This document shows, piece by piece, positions 42,401-50,397 of a DNA stretch of 64,000 bases (position 1 is its first letter; each line of letters opens with the position of its first letter). The notes beneath the pieces are model-generated. The model was not told where the DNA came from. It was given only the letters and a program-made list of their open reading frames with translations, and made no database searches. Origin of the DNA: an uncultured Eubacterium sp. (GTDB lineage: Bacteria; Bacillota; Clostridia; Lachnospirales; Lachnospiraceae); NCBI GenBank assembly GCA_910577295.1, contig CAJTLS010000004.1, positions 65,913 to 129,912 of the forward strand, given 5' to 3'. The translations under genes and the position numbers were made by a program.

Positions 42401-44249
42401 GACAAATGCTAACTTTATATTTGCGTAAGAAATATTCAATTTGCAACAGATAGGCAATCATCTGCGGCCCGGCCATGAGTTGGCCGTACCATGGCCTGCC
42501 GTAATCTTTTGGATTCGACAGGAAGCGCCGGAGTGCGTTTTCATCTACTAATCCGTGTAACGGACACTGCTGGTCAGCTAATTTTTCCCGCAGGCGTTCT
42601 GCCAAAAGGTTTTCATAGTAGGGATGATAAGTCTTAGGATAAGGGCTCTTGCGGCGAAAGAGAATTTCGTCCGGCAGGAGTCCTCTTGAAGCTTGGCGCA
42701 AAACATTTTTCACAAGCCCTCCCTTGGCTTTCATTTCCCATGGGATGTTAAAGACATAATCAACCAGTGTTCGGTCAGCAAACGGAACTCTGGCTTCCAG
42801 TCCGGAAAACATACTCGTACGGTCCATACGGTTGAGAAGCGTCTGCATGAAATACCGTATATTTAAGTAGCCGATCCGTCGCCGGTTCGTCTCTGTCTCA
42901 TTTTCTTCCGGCAGAACATTAATTTCACTGACCGCTTTATGGTAGCTTTGGCGGACATATTCATCCATGTGAAGTTTTTCTACCAAATCATCCGACAGAA
43001 GAGTTTTGCGGGGCTGCAGGGACGGTGTCCACGGGAACGTTCCCGAATTTAACATCTCTTCGCGATGGAACCAAGGATAGCCGCCAAACACTTCGTCGGC
43101 ACATTCTCCGGTCAGCACAACTTTATGGGACTTGCTCACTTCCCCGCAAAAATATTGGAGGGAGGAATCAATGTCTACCATACAGGGTAAGTCGTGAGCG
43201 TCGACGGAGCGTGTAAGTAAATCAGCTTGTTTTGTATTATCACATTCCAGATAGTGATGGTCGGATTGGAGATAGGAAACCATCCGGTCAACAAAAGGAC
43301 GGTCCTGCGATGGCTGAAAAGAATTTGCCTTGAAATATTTGTCGTTTTCCTTAAAATCAAAGGAATAGGTCGTCAATTGTCTGTCCTGTTTTTTCAACTC
43401 TCTGGCACAGACGGCGGATACGACACTCGAATCGATTCCGCCGGATAAAAACGTACATATCGGCACATCGGAGACCATTTGCCGGCATATGGCGTCCTGT
43501 ACAAGAAACGACGTTTTCTCTACCGTTTCTTCATAGGAATCAAAATGCGGACGGCTTTCGAGATGGTAATAATTTGTTTCATGACGTCCGAACGGACTGC
43601 AGGTCAGATAAGTGCCCGGCAGCAGTTCATAAAAATCACGGAATACACCGGAGCCGGGATTGCGCGCCGGCCCGAGAGAGAGTATTTCATTGAGGCCGCT
43701 GCAGTCGAGAACGGCTTTGACGCCCGGGAACTGGAAACACCCTTTTGGCTCGGAGGAGAAGATAAGCGTTCCTTCAAATACCGTATAAAAGAGCGGTTTG
43801 ACGCCGAAAGAATCACGAAAGAGCGTCAATGTATTGTGACGTTCGTCGTAGATGGCAAAAGCAAATATACCATCAATCTGTTTGACAAAATCAGCGCCAA
43901 AGGTCATAAAGGATAGTAAAAGGATTTCCGTGTCAGAATTTGTTTGAATGGATACGTTATGCTCCTCTAACTGCTTGCGGAGGACAGGCAGATTGTAAAT
44001 TTCTCCGTTATAGACGATGTGATACCAATAACCATCCATCTGTCTTGACATTGGCTGATGGCCGTTTTCTAAATCAATAATGGAAAGTCTGGTATGGGCT
44101 AGTCCGCAATGGCTGCCCAGATGACAGTCATTTTCATCGGGACCGCGGTGATGAAGACAGGACTTCATGTTTTCTAAAATGTGCAAAAAATAATCCCTCT
44201 GACCTTCAAAATTGGCAGTGGGGTTGTAGAAGCCGGAAATGCTACACAT
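42393..44249 (-). CDS. asnB: Asparagine synthetase (glutamine-hydrolysing)
   Basis: This 618-residue cytosolic enzyme makes asparagine from aspartate, ATP and glutamine. The start at 44249 places the nucleophile Cys at position 2 (MCSISGFYNP) as required, with GGGAGG just upstream. The glutaminase domain has HRGPDE and HTRLSIIDL and HIVYNGEIYN. The synthetase domain has the PP-loop SGGIDSSV and LTGECADEVFGGY. The C-terminal region DRTSMFSGLEARVPFADRTL is typical. It lies 63 bases after trkH on the same strand. The leader holds a hairpin whose one arm covers the ribosome site. The 20 upstream in-frame residues are rejected as coding. Confidence 0.95.
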   Translation of the reverse strand: MCSISGFYNPTANFEGQRDYFLHILENMKSCLHHRGPDENDCHLGSHCGLAHTRLSIIDLENGHQPMSRQMDGYWYHIVYNGEIYNLPVLRKQLEEHNVSIQTNSDTEILLLSFMTFGADFVKQIDGIFAFAIYDERHNTLTLFRDSFGVKPLFYTVFEGTLIFSSEPKGCFQFPGVKAVLDCSGLNEILSLGPARNPGSGVFRDFYELLPGTYLTCSPFGRHETNYYHLESRPHFDSYEETVEKTSFLVQDAICRQMVSDVPICTFLSGGIDSSVVSAVCARELKKQDRQLTTYSFDFKENDKYFKANSFQPSQDRPFVDRMVSYLQSDHHYLECDNTKQADLLTRSVDAHDLPCMVDIDSSLQYFCGEVSKSHKVVLTGECADEVFGGYPWFHREEMLNSGTFPWTPSLQPRKTLLSDDLVEKLHMDEYVRQSYHKAVSEINVLPEENETETNRRRIGYLNIRYFMQTLLNRMDRTSMFSGLEARVPFADRTLVDYVFNIPWEMKAKGGLVKNVLRQASRGLLPDEILFRRKSPYPKTYHPYYENLLAERLREKLADQQCPLHGLVDENALRRFLSNPKDYGRPWYGQLMAGPQMIAYLLQIEYFLRKYKVSICLT

Positions 44250-44250
44250 A

Positions 44251-44297
44251 GTTTCCTCCCTAACAAGATATATGCTATACTGTATGAGGGAGGAAAC
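44251..44297 (-). promoter_or_regulatory. asnB leader hairpin covering the ribosome binding site
   Basis: On the minus strand GTTTCCTCCCT (44287-44297) pairs perfectly over 11 bases with AGGGAGGAAAC (44251-44261), which is the asnB ribosome site one base from the ATG. The loop is 25 bases. A transcript coming from trkH would carry both arms and could hide the ribosome site. A start within the loop (TATAGC-like text) would lack the first arm. Confidence 0.6.
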
Positions 44298-44312
44298 AAA
44301 TTTATTCAATTT

Positions 44313-45827
44313 TTACTTAGAATTTTTACCGCATTCCATCTGCCGTACACACGTTTTGCTGCTGTTTTCTTTTCTTTTTTGACGTTTCAGAAAATCACGG
44401 ATAAAGGCCGGATGAAAGAGTATGAGAAGCGGAAATAATTCCAGCCGTCCTGCGAGCATATCAAACATTAGCACATACTTGGAAGCGACACAAAAGTCTC
44501 CAAAGTTTCGGGAAGGGCCTACCATCTCCAGTCCCGGCCCGATGTTATTAATCGTTGCGGCAACCGCCGTGAAGTTTGTAACCAAATCTTTTCCCTCGAA
44601 AGAGATGAGGAAAACCGAGGCGGAGAAGATAATCATAAAGGTAATAAAGTATACGTTGACGGAGCGCACGACTTCGTGCTCGATTGGCTTTTTATCCATT
44701 TTAATTTTTTTAATGCTTTTCGGATGGATATAGGAATTCAATTCCTTTGATACCGTTTTAATTAAAATGACAAACCGTGATACTTTAATACCGCCTCCGG
44801 TACTTCCGGCACAGGCGCCGACAAACATAAGGAGCACGAGCACACTCTTACATGCCTGTGACCAGTTATCAAAATCAATCGTAGAAAATCCGGTTGTTGT
44901 AATAATCGAGGCAACCTGAAAAGAAGAATGTGTCAGCGCTTCTACGGCACTCATCGTCGAATTCCAGATTTCGAAGAAAATGATGGCAATGGAAGCGGCA
45001 ATGATTAAAATATAATAGCGCACTTCTTCCATCCCGAATGCTTTCCGGAACTTTCGGAATAAGAGTAAATAGTAGGCGTTGAAATTGACGCCAAACAATA
45101 TCATAAAAATAGTAACAACCCATTGGATGTAAATGGAATAGCCGGCAAGACTATCATTTTTGATACCAAATCCGCCGGTTCCCGCCGTGCCAAAACTCGT
45201 GGTTAAGGCGTCAAACAACGACATCTTTCCGGCGAGCAAAAGCAAAACTTCCACTACAGTCAGGGCAAAATAGATGATGTAAAGGATACGGGCGGTTGTG
45301 CGCAGTTTGGGAACCAGTTTTCCAACCGACGGCCCCGGACTCTCGGCGCGCATGAGATTGATATGTGAGCCGCCGCTTAAAGGGATGATTGCCAGCAGGA
45401 AAACGAGTACGCCCATGCCGCCAATCCAGTGGGTAAAGCTGCGCCAGAAAAGAGAGCAGTACGAGAGCGCTTCAACATCGGATAAGATGCTGGCTCCGGT
45501 CGTTGTAAAACCGGAAATAGTCTCAAAGAGAGCGTCCGTGAAAGATGGAATCTCTCCCGTAATGACAAAGGGCAGACATCCGAATAAACTGAGGAAAATC
45601 CAGCTAAGTACAGTGGCCGCACACCCTTCCTTGAGATAGAAAACGCTGCTTTTTGGTTTATGTAAGGAAAGCAGTATACCGAAAAGTGCGCATAATAGTG
45701 CAACAATAAGATAGGCTAAAATTTCCCTCTCCTGATAAATAGCGCCTACGGCACAGGGTAAAAGAAGAAGAATAGCCTCAATTTTCAAAATGTATCCTAA
45801 AATATAACCAATCATCGAACGATTCAT
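44313..45827 (-). CDS. trkH: Trk/Ktr-type potassium uptake membrane subunit
   Basis: This 504-residue integral membrane protein is of the TrkH/KtrB family. It has about eight to ten membrane helices in four M1-P-M2 repeats with pore loops: SGFTTTGAS, SFGTAGTGGFG, IITTTGFST and AGSTGGGIKVSRFV. The last pore region is less regular (NNIGPGLEMVG). Together with TrkA it forms a K+ (or K+/Na+) importer. It is the third gene of the aroE-trkA-trkH block, 17 bases after trkA. It ends in a basic tail (RQKRKENSSKTCVRQ). Confidence 0.93.
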   Translation of the reverse strand: MNRSMIGYILGYILKIEAILLLLPCAVGAIYQEREILAYLIVALLCALFGILLSLHKPKSSVFYLKEGCAATVLSWIFLSLFGCLPFVITGEIPSFTDALFETISGFTTTGASILSDVEALSYCSLFWRSFTHWIGGMGVLVFLLAIIPLSGGSHINLMRAESPGPSVGKLVPKLRTTARILYIIYFALTVVEVLLLLAGKMSLFDALTTSFGTAGTGGFGIKNDSLAGYSIYIQWVVTIFMILFGVNFNAYYLLLFRKFRKAFGMEEVRYYILIIAASIAIIFFEIWNSTMSAVEALTHSSFQVASIITTTGFSTIDFDNWSQACKSVLVLLMFVGACAGSTGGGIKVSRFVILIKTVSKELNSYIHPKSIKKIKMDKKPIEHEVVRSVNVYFITFMIIFSASVFLISFEGKDLVTNFTAVAATINNIGPGLEMVGPSRNFGDFCVASKYVLMFDMLAGRLELFPLLILFHPAFIRDFLKRQKRKENSSKTCVRQMECGKNSK

Positions 45828-45844
45828 AATGACAACCTCTCTTT

Positions 45845-47233
45845 TTAAGCCAGAATATCCGTTAGTTTGTCAAAACCGGTATGGGTGGTGACAATGATTA
45901 CCGTATCGCCAACCTGTATGCTATCCTGACCGCTCGGTATTTTTGCGATGCCGTTGCGGTAAATGCAGGCGACAAGTAAATTCTTTTTCAGATTGAGATT
46001 CATAAGCGGCTGTCCGGTCACTTCCGATGATTCGCTGACCATAAATTCAATCGCTTCCACCCGTGAATCAAAGAGGTGATACAGCGTCTCGATATTGCTG
46101 TTCATCGAATTTTTCTTGGCGCGGACAAAGGCAATAATTGCCTCTGAGGTAATCATCCGGGGGTAGATGACGCTGCCGAGATTTAAGTTTCCGATGACGT
46201 TTTTAAATGTCATGCGGTTGATTTTAGTAATGACCTTGGCATTGGAAACCTGTTTCGCATAGAGAGTCAGCATCACATTTTCTTCGTCAATACCAGTCAG
46301 TGGAACAAAGGATTTGGCTTGCTCTAAGCCCTCTTCTTTGAGTAGTTCCTGGTCGGTTCCGTCACCGTTTATAATAATGGCTTCCGGTAACAGAATGCTT
46401 AATTCTTCACACCGTTCAACTTTTTTTTCAATTATTTTTACATCAATTCCCATTTGCAATAATTGACGGGCAAGATAATAAGAAGATTTTCCGCCGCCGA
46501 CAATCAGAGTATCTTTTACCTGTTTCGTCTGAAAGCCGATTTTATGTAGAAAGGAACGTATACTTCTGCGGGATGATACAAAGGAAATGGTATCGTTTTC
46601 TTCCAGAACGAAAGAGCCATCAGGAATATATACTTCGCCGTCGCGTTCCACTACGCATATGAGAATTTCGGAGGAAATATTTTTTCCCAAATCAGCAATC
46701 GACATGCCCGCCAGTATATTGTCCGGCGGGAGCTGGCATTTAATCATCTCCGCCTGTCCGTGAGCAAAGGAGTTTACTTCCAAAGCGGTCGGCAGAAACA
46801 GTATTCGCGCCGTCTCCCGCGCCATCTCCAAGTCTGGATTAATAATCATCGTCAGTCCCAGTTTTTCGCGAAGATAGCCGGCGTCCTGATTATAATCCGG
46901 TGAACAGATACGGGCAATGGCGGCGCAGTCGCCCGCCTGTTTGGCAATAGTACAGCAAAGAACGTTAAGCTCATCCGAGGATGTGACGGCAATGATTAAG
47001 TCCGCCTTTTCTATACCGGCCTCAAGCTGAATATTATAACTTGCCCCGTTTCCGACAATACCCATGACGTCATAATAATTGGCAATTTCCTGCAGACGTC
47101 CGGCATTTTTATCAATGAGAGTAATATCGTGTCCTTCTTTAATCAGTTGTTCGGTCAGCGTCGCGCCCACCTTTCCGCAGCCGACAATGATGATGTTTAA
47201 TCCCTGTTTATTATTGGTATTCCATATTTTCAC
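45845..47233 (-). CDS. trkA: Trk potassium system peripheral NAD-binding protein
   Basis: This 462-residue protein regulates TrkH. It has two RCK_N domains (GLNIIIVGCGKVGATLTEQL at the N-terminus and TLIVGGGKSSYYLARQLL in the middle), each followed by a TrkA_C domain. The start is a GTG at 47233 with GGAGG 9 bases before. It overlaps the end of aroE by 4 bases, so trkA translation probably depends on that of aroE. Two-domain TrkA is typical of TrkH systems rather than KtrA. Confidence 0.94.
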   Translation of the reverse strand: MKIWNTNNKQGLNIIIVGCGKVGATLTEQLIKEGHDITLIDKNAGRLQEIANYYDVMGIVGNGASYNIQLEAGIEKADLIIAVTSSDELNVLCCTIAKQAGDCAAIARICSPDYNQDAGYLREKLGLTMIINPDLEMARETARILFLPTALEVNSFAHGQAEMIKCQLPPDNILAGMSIADLGKNISSEILICVVERDGEVYIPDGSFVLEENDTISFVSSRRSIRSFLHKIGFQTKQVKDTLIVGGGKSSYYLARQLLQMGIDVKIIEKKVERCEELSILLPEAIIINGDGTDQELLKEEGLEQAKSFVPLTGIDEENVMLTLYAKQVSNAKVITKINRMTFKNVIGNLNLGSVIYPRMITSEAIIAFVRAKKNSMNSNIETLYHLFDSRVEAIEFMVSESSEVTGQPLMNLNLKKNLLVACIYRNGIAKIPSGQDSIQVGDTVIIVTTHTGFDKLTDILA

Positions 47234-48000
47234 GTGTTTTTTCCTCCCTTTAACTGTCGATAGATTTCATCAATCCTTGATTCATCAATCGCAGTATCAA
47301 GAAATATTTCTACGGCGTACTTTGCCTGAGCTACGAGCATTTCCAAACCGGTAACGCCAATCATTCCGAGTTGATGTGCCTGTGCCGTCAGCTTGGTTGT
47401 CAAAGGATTTGCAATGATATCGAAAACGGCCTCACATTGTGGAAAACGGCTTAAATCGACGGGAGAAGCGTCTGTGTTTGGATACATGCCAACGGGGCTT
47501 GTATTTATGACAATTGCAGCGTCACTGTGTTTCTTAAAACACTCTTCGTAGGTAATTACGCCCTCTTTCATCGTGCGGTGGCCCACGATAATCCGTTGTC
47601 CGGCTCCCATTTCCCCAATGGCTGTCTGTATGGCCTGCGAGGCGCCTCCGTTTCCTAAGACAACGACTTTTTTCCCGGTCATATCAACGCCGTGTTTTTT
47701 TACCATATACATAAAGCCTGGCATATCGGTATTGTATCCATAGAGTTTGCCATTGCGGTTTACAATTGTGTTGACAGCTCCAATTGCTCTGGCACTGTCA
47801 TCCATCTGTGTGAGATAGGGAATGACATCCTGTTTGTAAGGAATCGTTACGTTAATTGCCCGAAAAGGGTGTTCTTCCATAAAAGCGGGAAATTCTTCAC
47901 GGGATAGCGGGTGCGGCTCATAAGTATAGTCGGCCAGTAGTTCATGAATTTCTTTTGAGACGCTGTGACCAAGCGTCTCGCCAATCAATCCGTATTCCAT
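47230..48000 (-). CDS. aroE: Shikimate dehydrogenase
   Basis: This 256-residue NADPH enzyme reduces 3-dehydroshikimate to shikimate. The true N-terminus is MEYGLIGETLGHSVSKEIH (start 48000, CGGAGG upstream). The substrate-binding catalytic Lys lies in NVTIPYKQDV. Further marks are GAVNTIVNRNGKLYGYNTD, the nucleotide loop VVVLGNGGASQAI and VINTSPVGMYPN. It is the first gene of a minus-strand operon with the K+ importer genes and overlaps trkA by 4 bases. The frame is open a further 63 residues upstream, but that part crosses the promoter region and is not coding. Confidence 0.95.
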   Translation of the reverse strand: MEYGLIGETLGHSVSKEIHELLADYTYEPHPLSREEFPAFMEEHPFRAINVTIPYKQDVIPYLTQMDDSARAIGAVNTIVNRNGKLYGYNTDMPGFMYMVKKHGVDMTGKKVVVLGNGGASQAIQTAIGEMGAGQRIIVGHRTMKEGVITYEECFKKHSDAAIVINTSPVGMYPNTDASPVDLSRFPQCEAVFDIIANPLTTKLTAQAHQLGMIGVTGLEMLVAQAKYAVEIFLDTAIDESRIDEIYRQLKGGKNT

Positions 48001-48031
48001 AAGTAACCTCCGAATAAGTTTATCTGTGAAG

Positions 48032-48060
48032 AGTGTAGCACAAAAACTTGTCCTCATCAA
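48032..48060 (-). promoter_or_regulatory. Promoter of aroE-trkA-trkH
   Basis: On the minus strand TTGATG (48055-48060) and TACACT (48032-48037) are 17 bases apart, about 30 bases before the aroE ATG. It is divergent from the sporulation promoter of spoIIIAA next to it. Confidence 0.7.
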
Positions 48061-48061
48061 G

Positions 48062-48090
48062 GAATAATCCAAACGGACAGGCATATATAT
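48062..48090 (+). promoter_or_regulatory. Sigma-E-like promoter of the spoIIIA operon
   Basis: GAATAA (48062-48067) and CATATATAT (48082-48090) resemble the sigma-E pattern (ATA at -35, CATACAnT at -10) with spacing of about 15 bases. It lies 50 bases before the spoIIIAA start, and spoIIIA operons are sigma-E-controlled in Bacillus and Clostridium. Confidence 0.5.
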
Positions 48091-48139
48091 GTTACAAATG
48101 TGTATTGTGAAACCGAACAGGACGAAAGGGGGAGCTTTG

Positions 48140-49012
48140 ATGCAGGGACAGGAAATTTTTTCAATGCTGCCGTCGCGGCTGGCAGCCATTGTCAGAAAAT
48201 ATGATAGGGATTGGGAAAATGTTCAGGAAATACGCATTCGTCAGGGCAGACGGATAACGCTGCGTTATCGGGGAGAACTACATATTCCGCAAGGACAGCA
48301 ATCCGATGTCACGCCAATGGAATGTAAGGAAATCCTGTCACAGATTAGTCAGCATTCCCTGTATGCATTTGAAGAGGAAATCCGCCGCGGTTATATGACG
48401 CTTCCATGCGGACATCGGATTGGCGTTGCCGGGCGGGCTGTCATGGAGCAGGGGCAGGTGCGCACGCTTCGTCAGATTACCTGTCTGAATATACGGATAT
48501 CACATGAAAAAAAGGGGTGTGCGGATTGGCTGATGCCCTATCTGCTTCATGGGAAACAATTATATTCGGCGCTTCTTGTCTCGCCGCCAGGAGGGGGAAA
48601 AACAACGCTGCTGCGTGATATCGTCCGCAATGTATCCGCTCGGTTCAATGTCTCTCTCATCGACGAGCGATCAGAAATTGCCGGATGTTATCAGGGAATC
48701 CCACAGCGGGACGTCGGTCCGAACTGTGATGTGCTTGATGGATGTCCTAAGGCAGTCGGAATGGAGATGGCGCTGCGCTCGCTGGGGCCGGATGTGATTG
48801 CCGTTGATGAGATTGGATTGAAGGAGGATGACAGGGCGATGCACAAAGCGCTTGTCAGCGGATGTTCGCTGTTAGCTACCATGCATGGCGAAGACTTATC
48901 GCCAATAAGAGAAAAGGGGTTGTTTCATCGGTATATCCTGCTTGACGGGAGCCGGAAACCGGGAAGTGTAACGGGAATTTATAATCAACGGGGGCAGCAG
49001 ATATGGGGATGA
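48140..49012 (+). CDS. spoIIIAA: Stage III sporulation protein AA (ATPase)
   Basis: This 290-residue cytosolic ATPase is related to secretion ATPases and drives the mother cell-forespore channel. Walker A reads SPPGGGKTTLLRDIV, Walker B VIAVDEIG. N-terminal EIRIRQGRRITLRY and HSLYAFEEEIRRGYMTL are family marks, and LSPIREKGLFHRYILL ends the conserved part. ATG 48140 has AAAGGGGGAG upstream; the frame extends to 48089 without support. It overlaps spoIIIAB by 10 bases. Confidence 0.95.
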   Translation: MQGQEIFSMLPSRLAAIVRKYDRDWENVQEIRIRQGRRITLRYRGELHIPQGQQSDVTPMECKEILSQISQHSLYAFEEEIRRGYMTLPCGHRIGVAGRAVMEQGQVRTLRQITCLNIRISHEKKGCADWLMPYLLHGKQLYSALLVSPPGGGKTTLLRDIVRNVSARFNVSLIDERSEIAGCYQGIPQRDVGPNCDVLDGCPKAVGMEMALRSLGPDVIAVDEIGLKEDDRAMHKALVSGCSLLATMHGEDLSPIREKGLFHRYILLDGSRKPGSVTGIYNQRGQQIWG

Positions 49013-49521
49013 GATGGTGTGGCGGAATGCTTATTATGATTGGCAGCGTCTGTGTGGGAATATGGCTTCGCACACAGTATTTGTACCGGCTGCAGACGAC
49101 AAAGGATATACAGTGCGGGATATCGCTTCTTAAAGGAGAGATTCAATATGGAAGAGTACCGCTTCCGGAGGCATGTTTATCTGTTGCTCTCCGGCTTCGC
49201 GGAAACAGCCGTCTCTTTTTTCAGACGGTGAGCGAAAGGCTGCAGGAGAGGGGCGAGACGGTAGAAAAGGTATGGCGGGAGTCGATGGAAAACGTATTCG
49301 GACGCCGACTGCTCGGCGCGGGAGACTATGAAGAATTTATCCGTCTCGGGAATACATTGGGGAATTTGGATGTTGAGTTACAGGTGCGCGCGATGGAACT
49401 TTGTATGAAAAGGCTGGAAGAAAGTATTTGCTGCTATGAGAAAGAGAAAAAGAATCAGACAAAACTCTATCCGGTAGTAGGAACCTTTGGAGGATTTCTT
49501 TTATGTCTTGTCCTGCTATAG
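49003..49521 (+). CDS. spoIIIAB: Stage III sporulation protein AB
   Basis: This 172-residue protein has membrane helices at both ends (GGMLIMIGSVCVGIWL and VGTFGGFLLCLVLL) and a helical middle, as in the GspF-like SpoIIIAB. Conserved text includes LQTTKDIQCGISLLKGEIQYG and PLPEAC. It is thought to help assemble the SpoIIIA complex in the mother-cell membrane. It overlaps spoIIIAA and is followed by spoIIIAC after 51 bases. Confidence 0.93.
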   Translation: MGMRWCGGMLIMIGSVCVGIWLRTQYLYRLQTTKDIQCGISLLKGEIQYGRVPLPEACLSVALRLRGNSRLFFQTVSERLQERGETVEKVWRESMENVFGRRLLGAGDYEEFIRLGNTLGNLDVELQVRAMELCMKRLEESICCYEKEKKNQTKLYPVVGTFGGFLLCLVLL

Positions 49522-49572
49522 CAGATAAAGATAGAAAAAAATTGATAAGAGAGTGCAGAAAAGAGGAATTAC

Positions 49573-49767
49573 ATGGAAATAACAATTATTTTTAAAATCG
49601 CACTGGTAGGAATACTAGTTACTATTTTGAATCAGATACTGAAACAGTCGGGGCGGGATGAACAGGCGTTTATTGTTAGTCTGGCGGGGCTGATACTTGT
49701 TCTGTTTTGGATTATACCGTACATATCAGAATTATTTGAAAGCATACAAGATATGTTTTCTATCTGA
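49573..49767 (+). CDS. spoIIIAC: Stage III sporulation protein AC
   Basis: This is a 64-residue protein of two membrane helices (IIFKIALVGILVTILNQIL and VSLAGLILVLFWIIPYI) joined by a short loop with KQSGRDEQA, which matches the family closely. It acts with SpoIIIAD in the SpoIIIA-SpoIIQ channel. Unlike most operons, the next gene does not follow directly: a 210-base gap with nested hairpins lies downstream. Confidence 0.93.
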   Translation: MEITIIFKIALVGILVTILNQILKQSGRDEQAFIVSLAGLILVLFWIIPYISELFESIQDMFSI

Positions 49768-49815
49768 CGGCGTGCAGGAGAGGAAAAAATTTTTTATTCG
49801 CAGAAATGGGGCTTA

Positions 49816-49944
49816 GGTTGAAAAATAAGCTCGATAGCTTATTTTTCAACCCACTATTTGTGACGAAGCGCCACAAATAGTATCAATGCACAGAGCAAAA
49901 AAAGAATATAAAATATTCTTTGCTTTGCTGCTTTTTGCTCGTGC
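49816..49944 (+). repeat. Block of three consecutive hairpins inside the spoIIIA operon
   Basis: First, GGTTGAAAAATAAGCT (49816-49831) pairs perfectly with 49836-49851 over a CGAT loop (16 bp). Second, ACTATTTGTG (49853-49862) pairs with CACAAATAGT (49872-49881). Third, GCAC-a-GAGCAAAAA (49888-49901) pairs with CTTTTTGCTCGTGC (49931-49944), with an inner AAAGAATAT/ATATTCTTT stem (49901-49921). No reading frame fits. The 210-base gap between spoIIIAC and spoIIIAD otherwise holds only the AD ribosome site. It may be an inserted palindromic element, an RNA processing site or an attenuator. Confidence 0.8.
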
Positions 49945-49977
49945 CTCCTCTGCTGCGCTTCGGAATGGAGGATTAAT

Positions 49978-50358
49978 ATGATTAAAATAGCGGTGCTCGG
50001 AATTAGTATTATCTTTCTAACGATGATGGCGGGCAGTATAAAGCGGGAATATGCAATCGCGGTTACTGTCGGGGCAACAATCTTACTTGCCTTGTATGGA
50101 GTGAGTTCACTGAAATCCATTATTGAGCGCATTGCAGAGCTGCAGGAAAGTATCGGCGTCGGGGAGGAGTACCTGACGATATTGTTGAAAATGGTTGGCA
50201 TTGCCTATTTAACCCAGCTTGTTGTCAGTATATGCCGTGATGCAGGTAATGGAGCCGTCGCAGGACAGATTAATATGGTAGGGAAAATAAGTATGCTGCT
50301 TGTCAGTTTTCCGGTGCTGGAAGCTTTGTTGAAGACGGTTGGGGAAATGCTGCGATGA
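49978..50358 (+). CDS. spoIIIAD: Stage III sporulation protein AD
   Basis: This 126-residue integral membrane protein has about four helices (IKIAVLGISIIFLTMMAGSI, YAIAVTVGATILLALYGV, ILLKMVGIAYLTQLVVSI, MLLVSFPVLEALLKTV). The CRDAGNGAVAGQI segment is a strong family mark. It is part of the SpoIIIA channel. GGAGG at 49968-49972 precedes the ATG. spoIIIAE follows after 39 bases. Confidence 0.94.
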   Translation: MIKIAVLGISIIFLTMMAGSIKREYAIAVTVGATILLALYGVSSLKSIIERIAELQESIGVGEEYLTILLKMVGIAYLTQLVVSICRDAGNGAVAGQINMVGKISMLLVSFPVLEALLKTVGEMLR

Positions 50359-50397
50359 TACGGGCTTCGCAGGTTTCCCTAAGGATTGGAGGAGTGC

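Noticed and set aside
48001..48189. N-terminal 63-residue extension of AroE
   Set aside because: It covers the promoter region and the divergent spoIIIAA start; the ribosome site and family N-terminus favour 48000.
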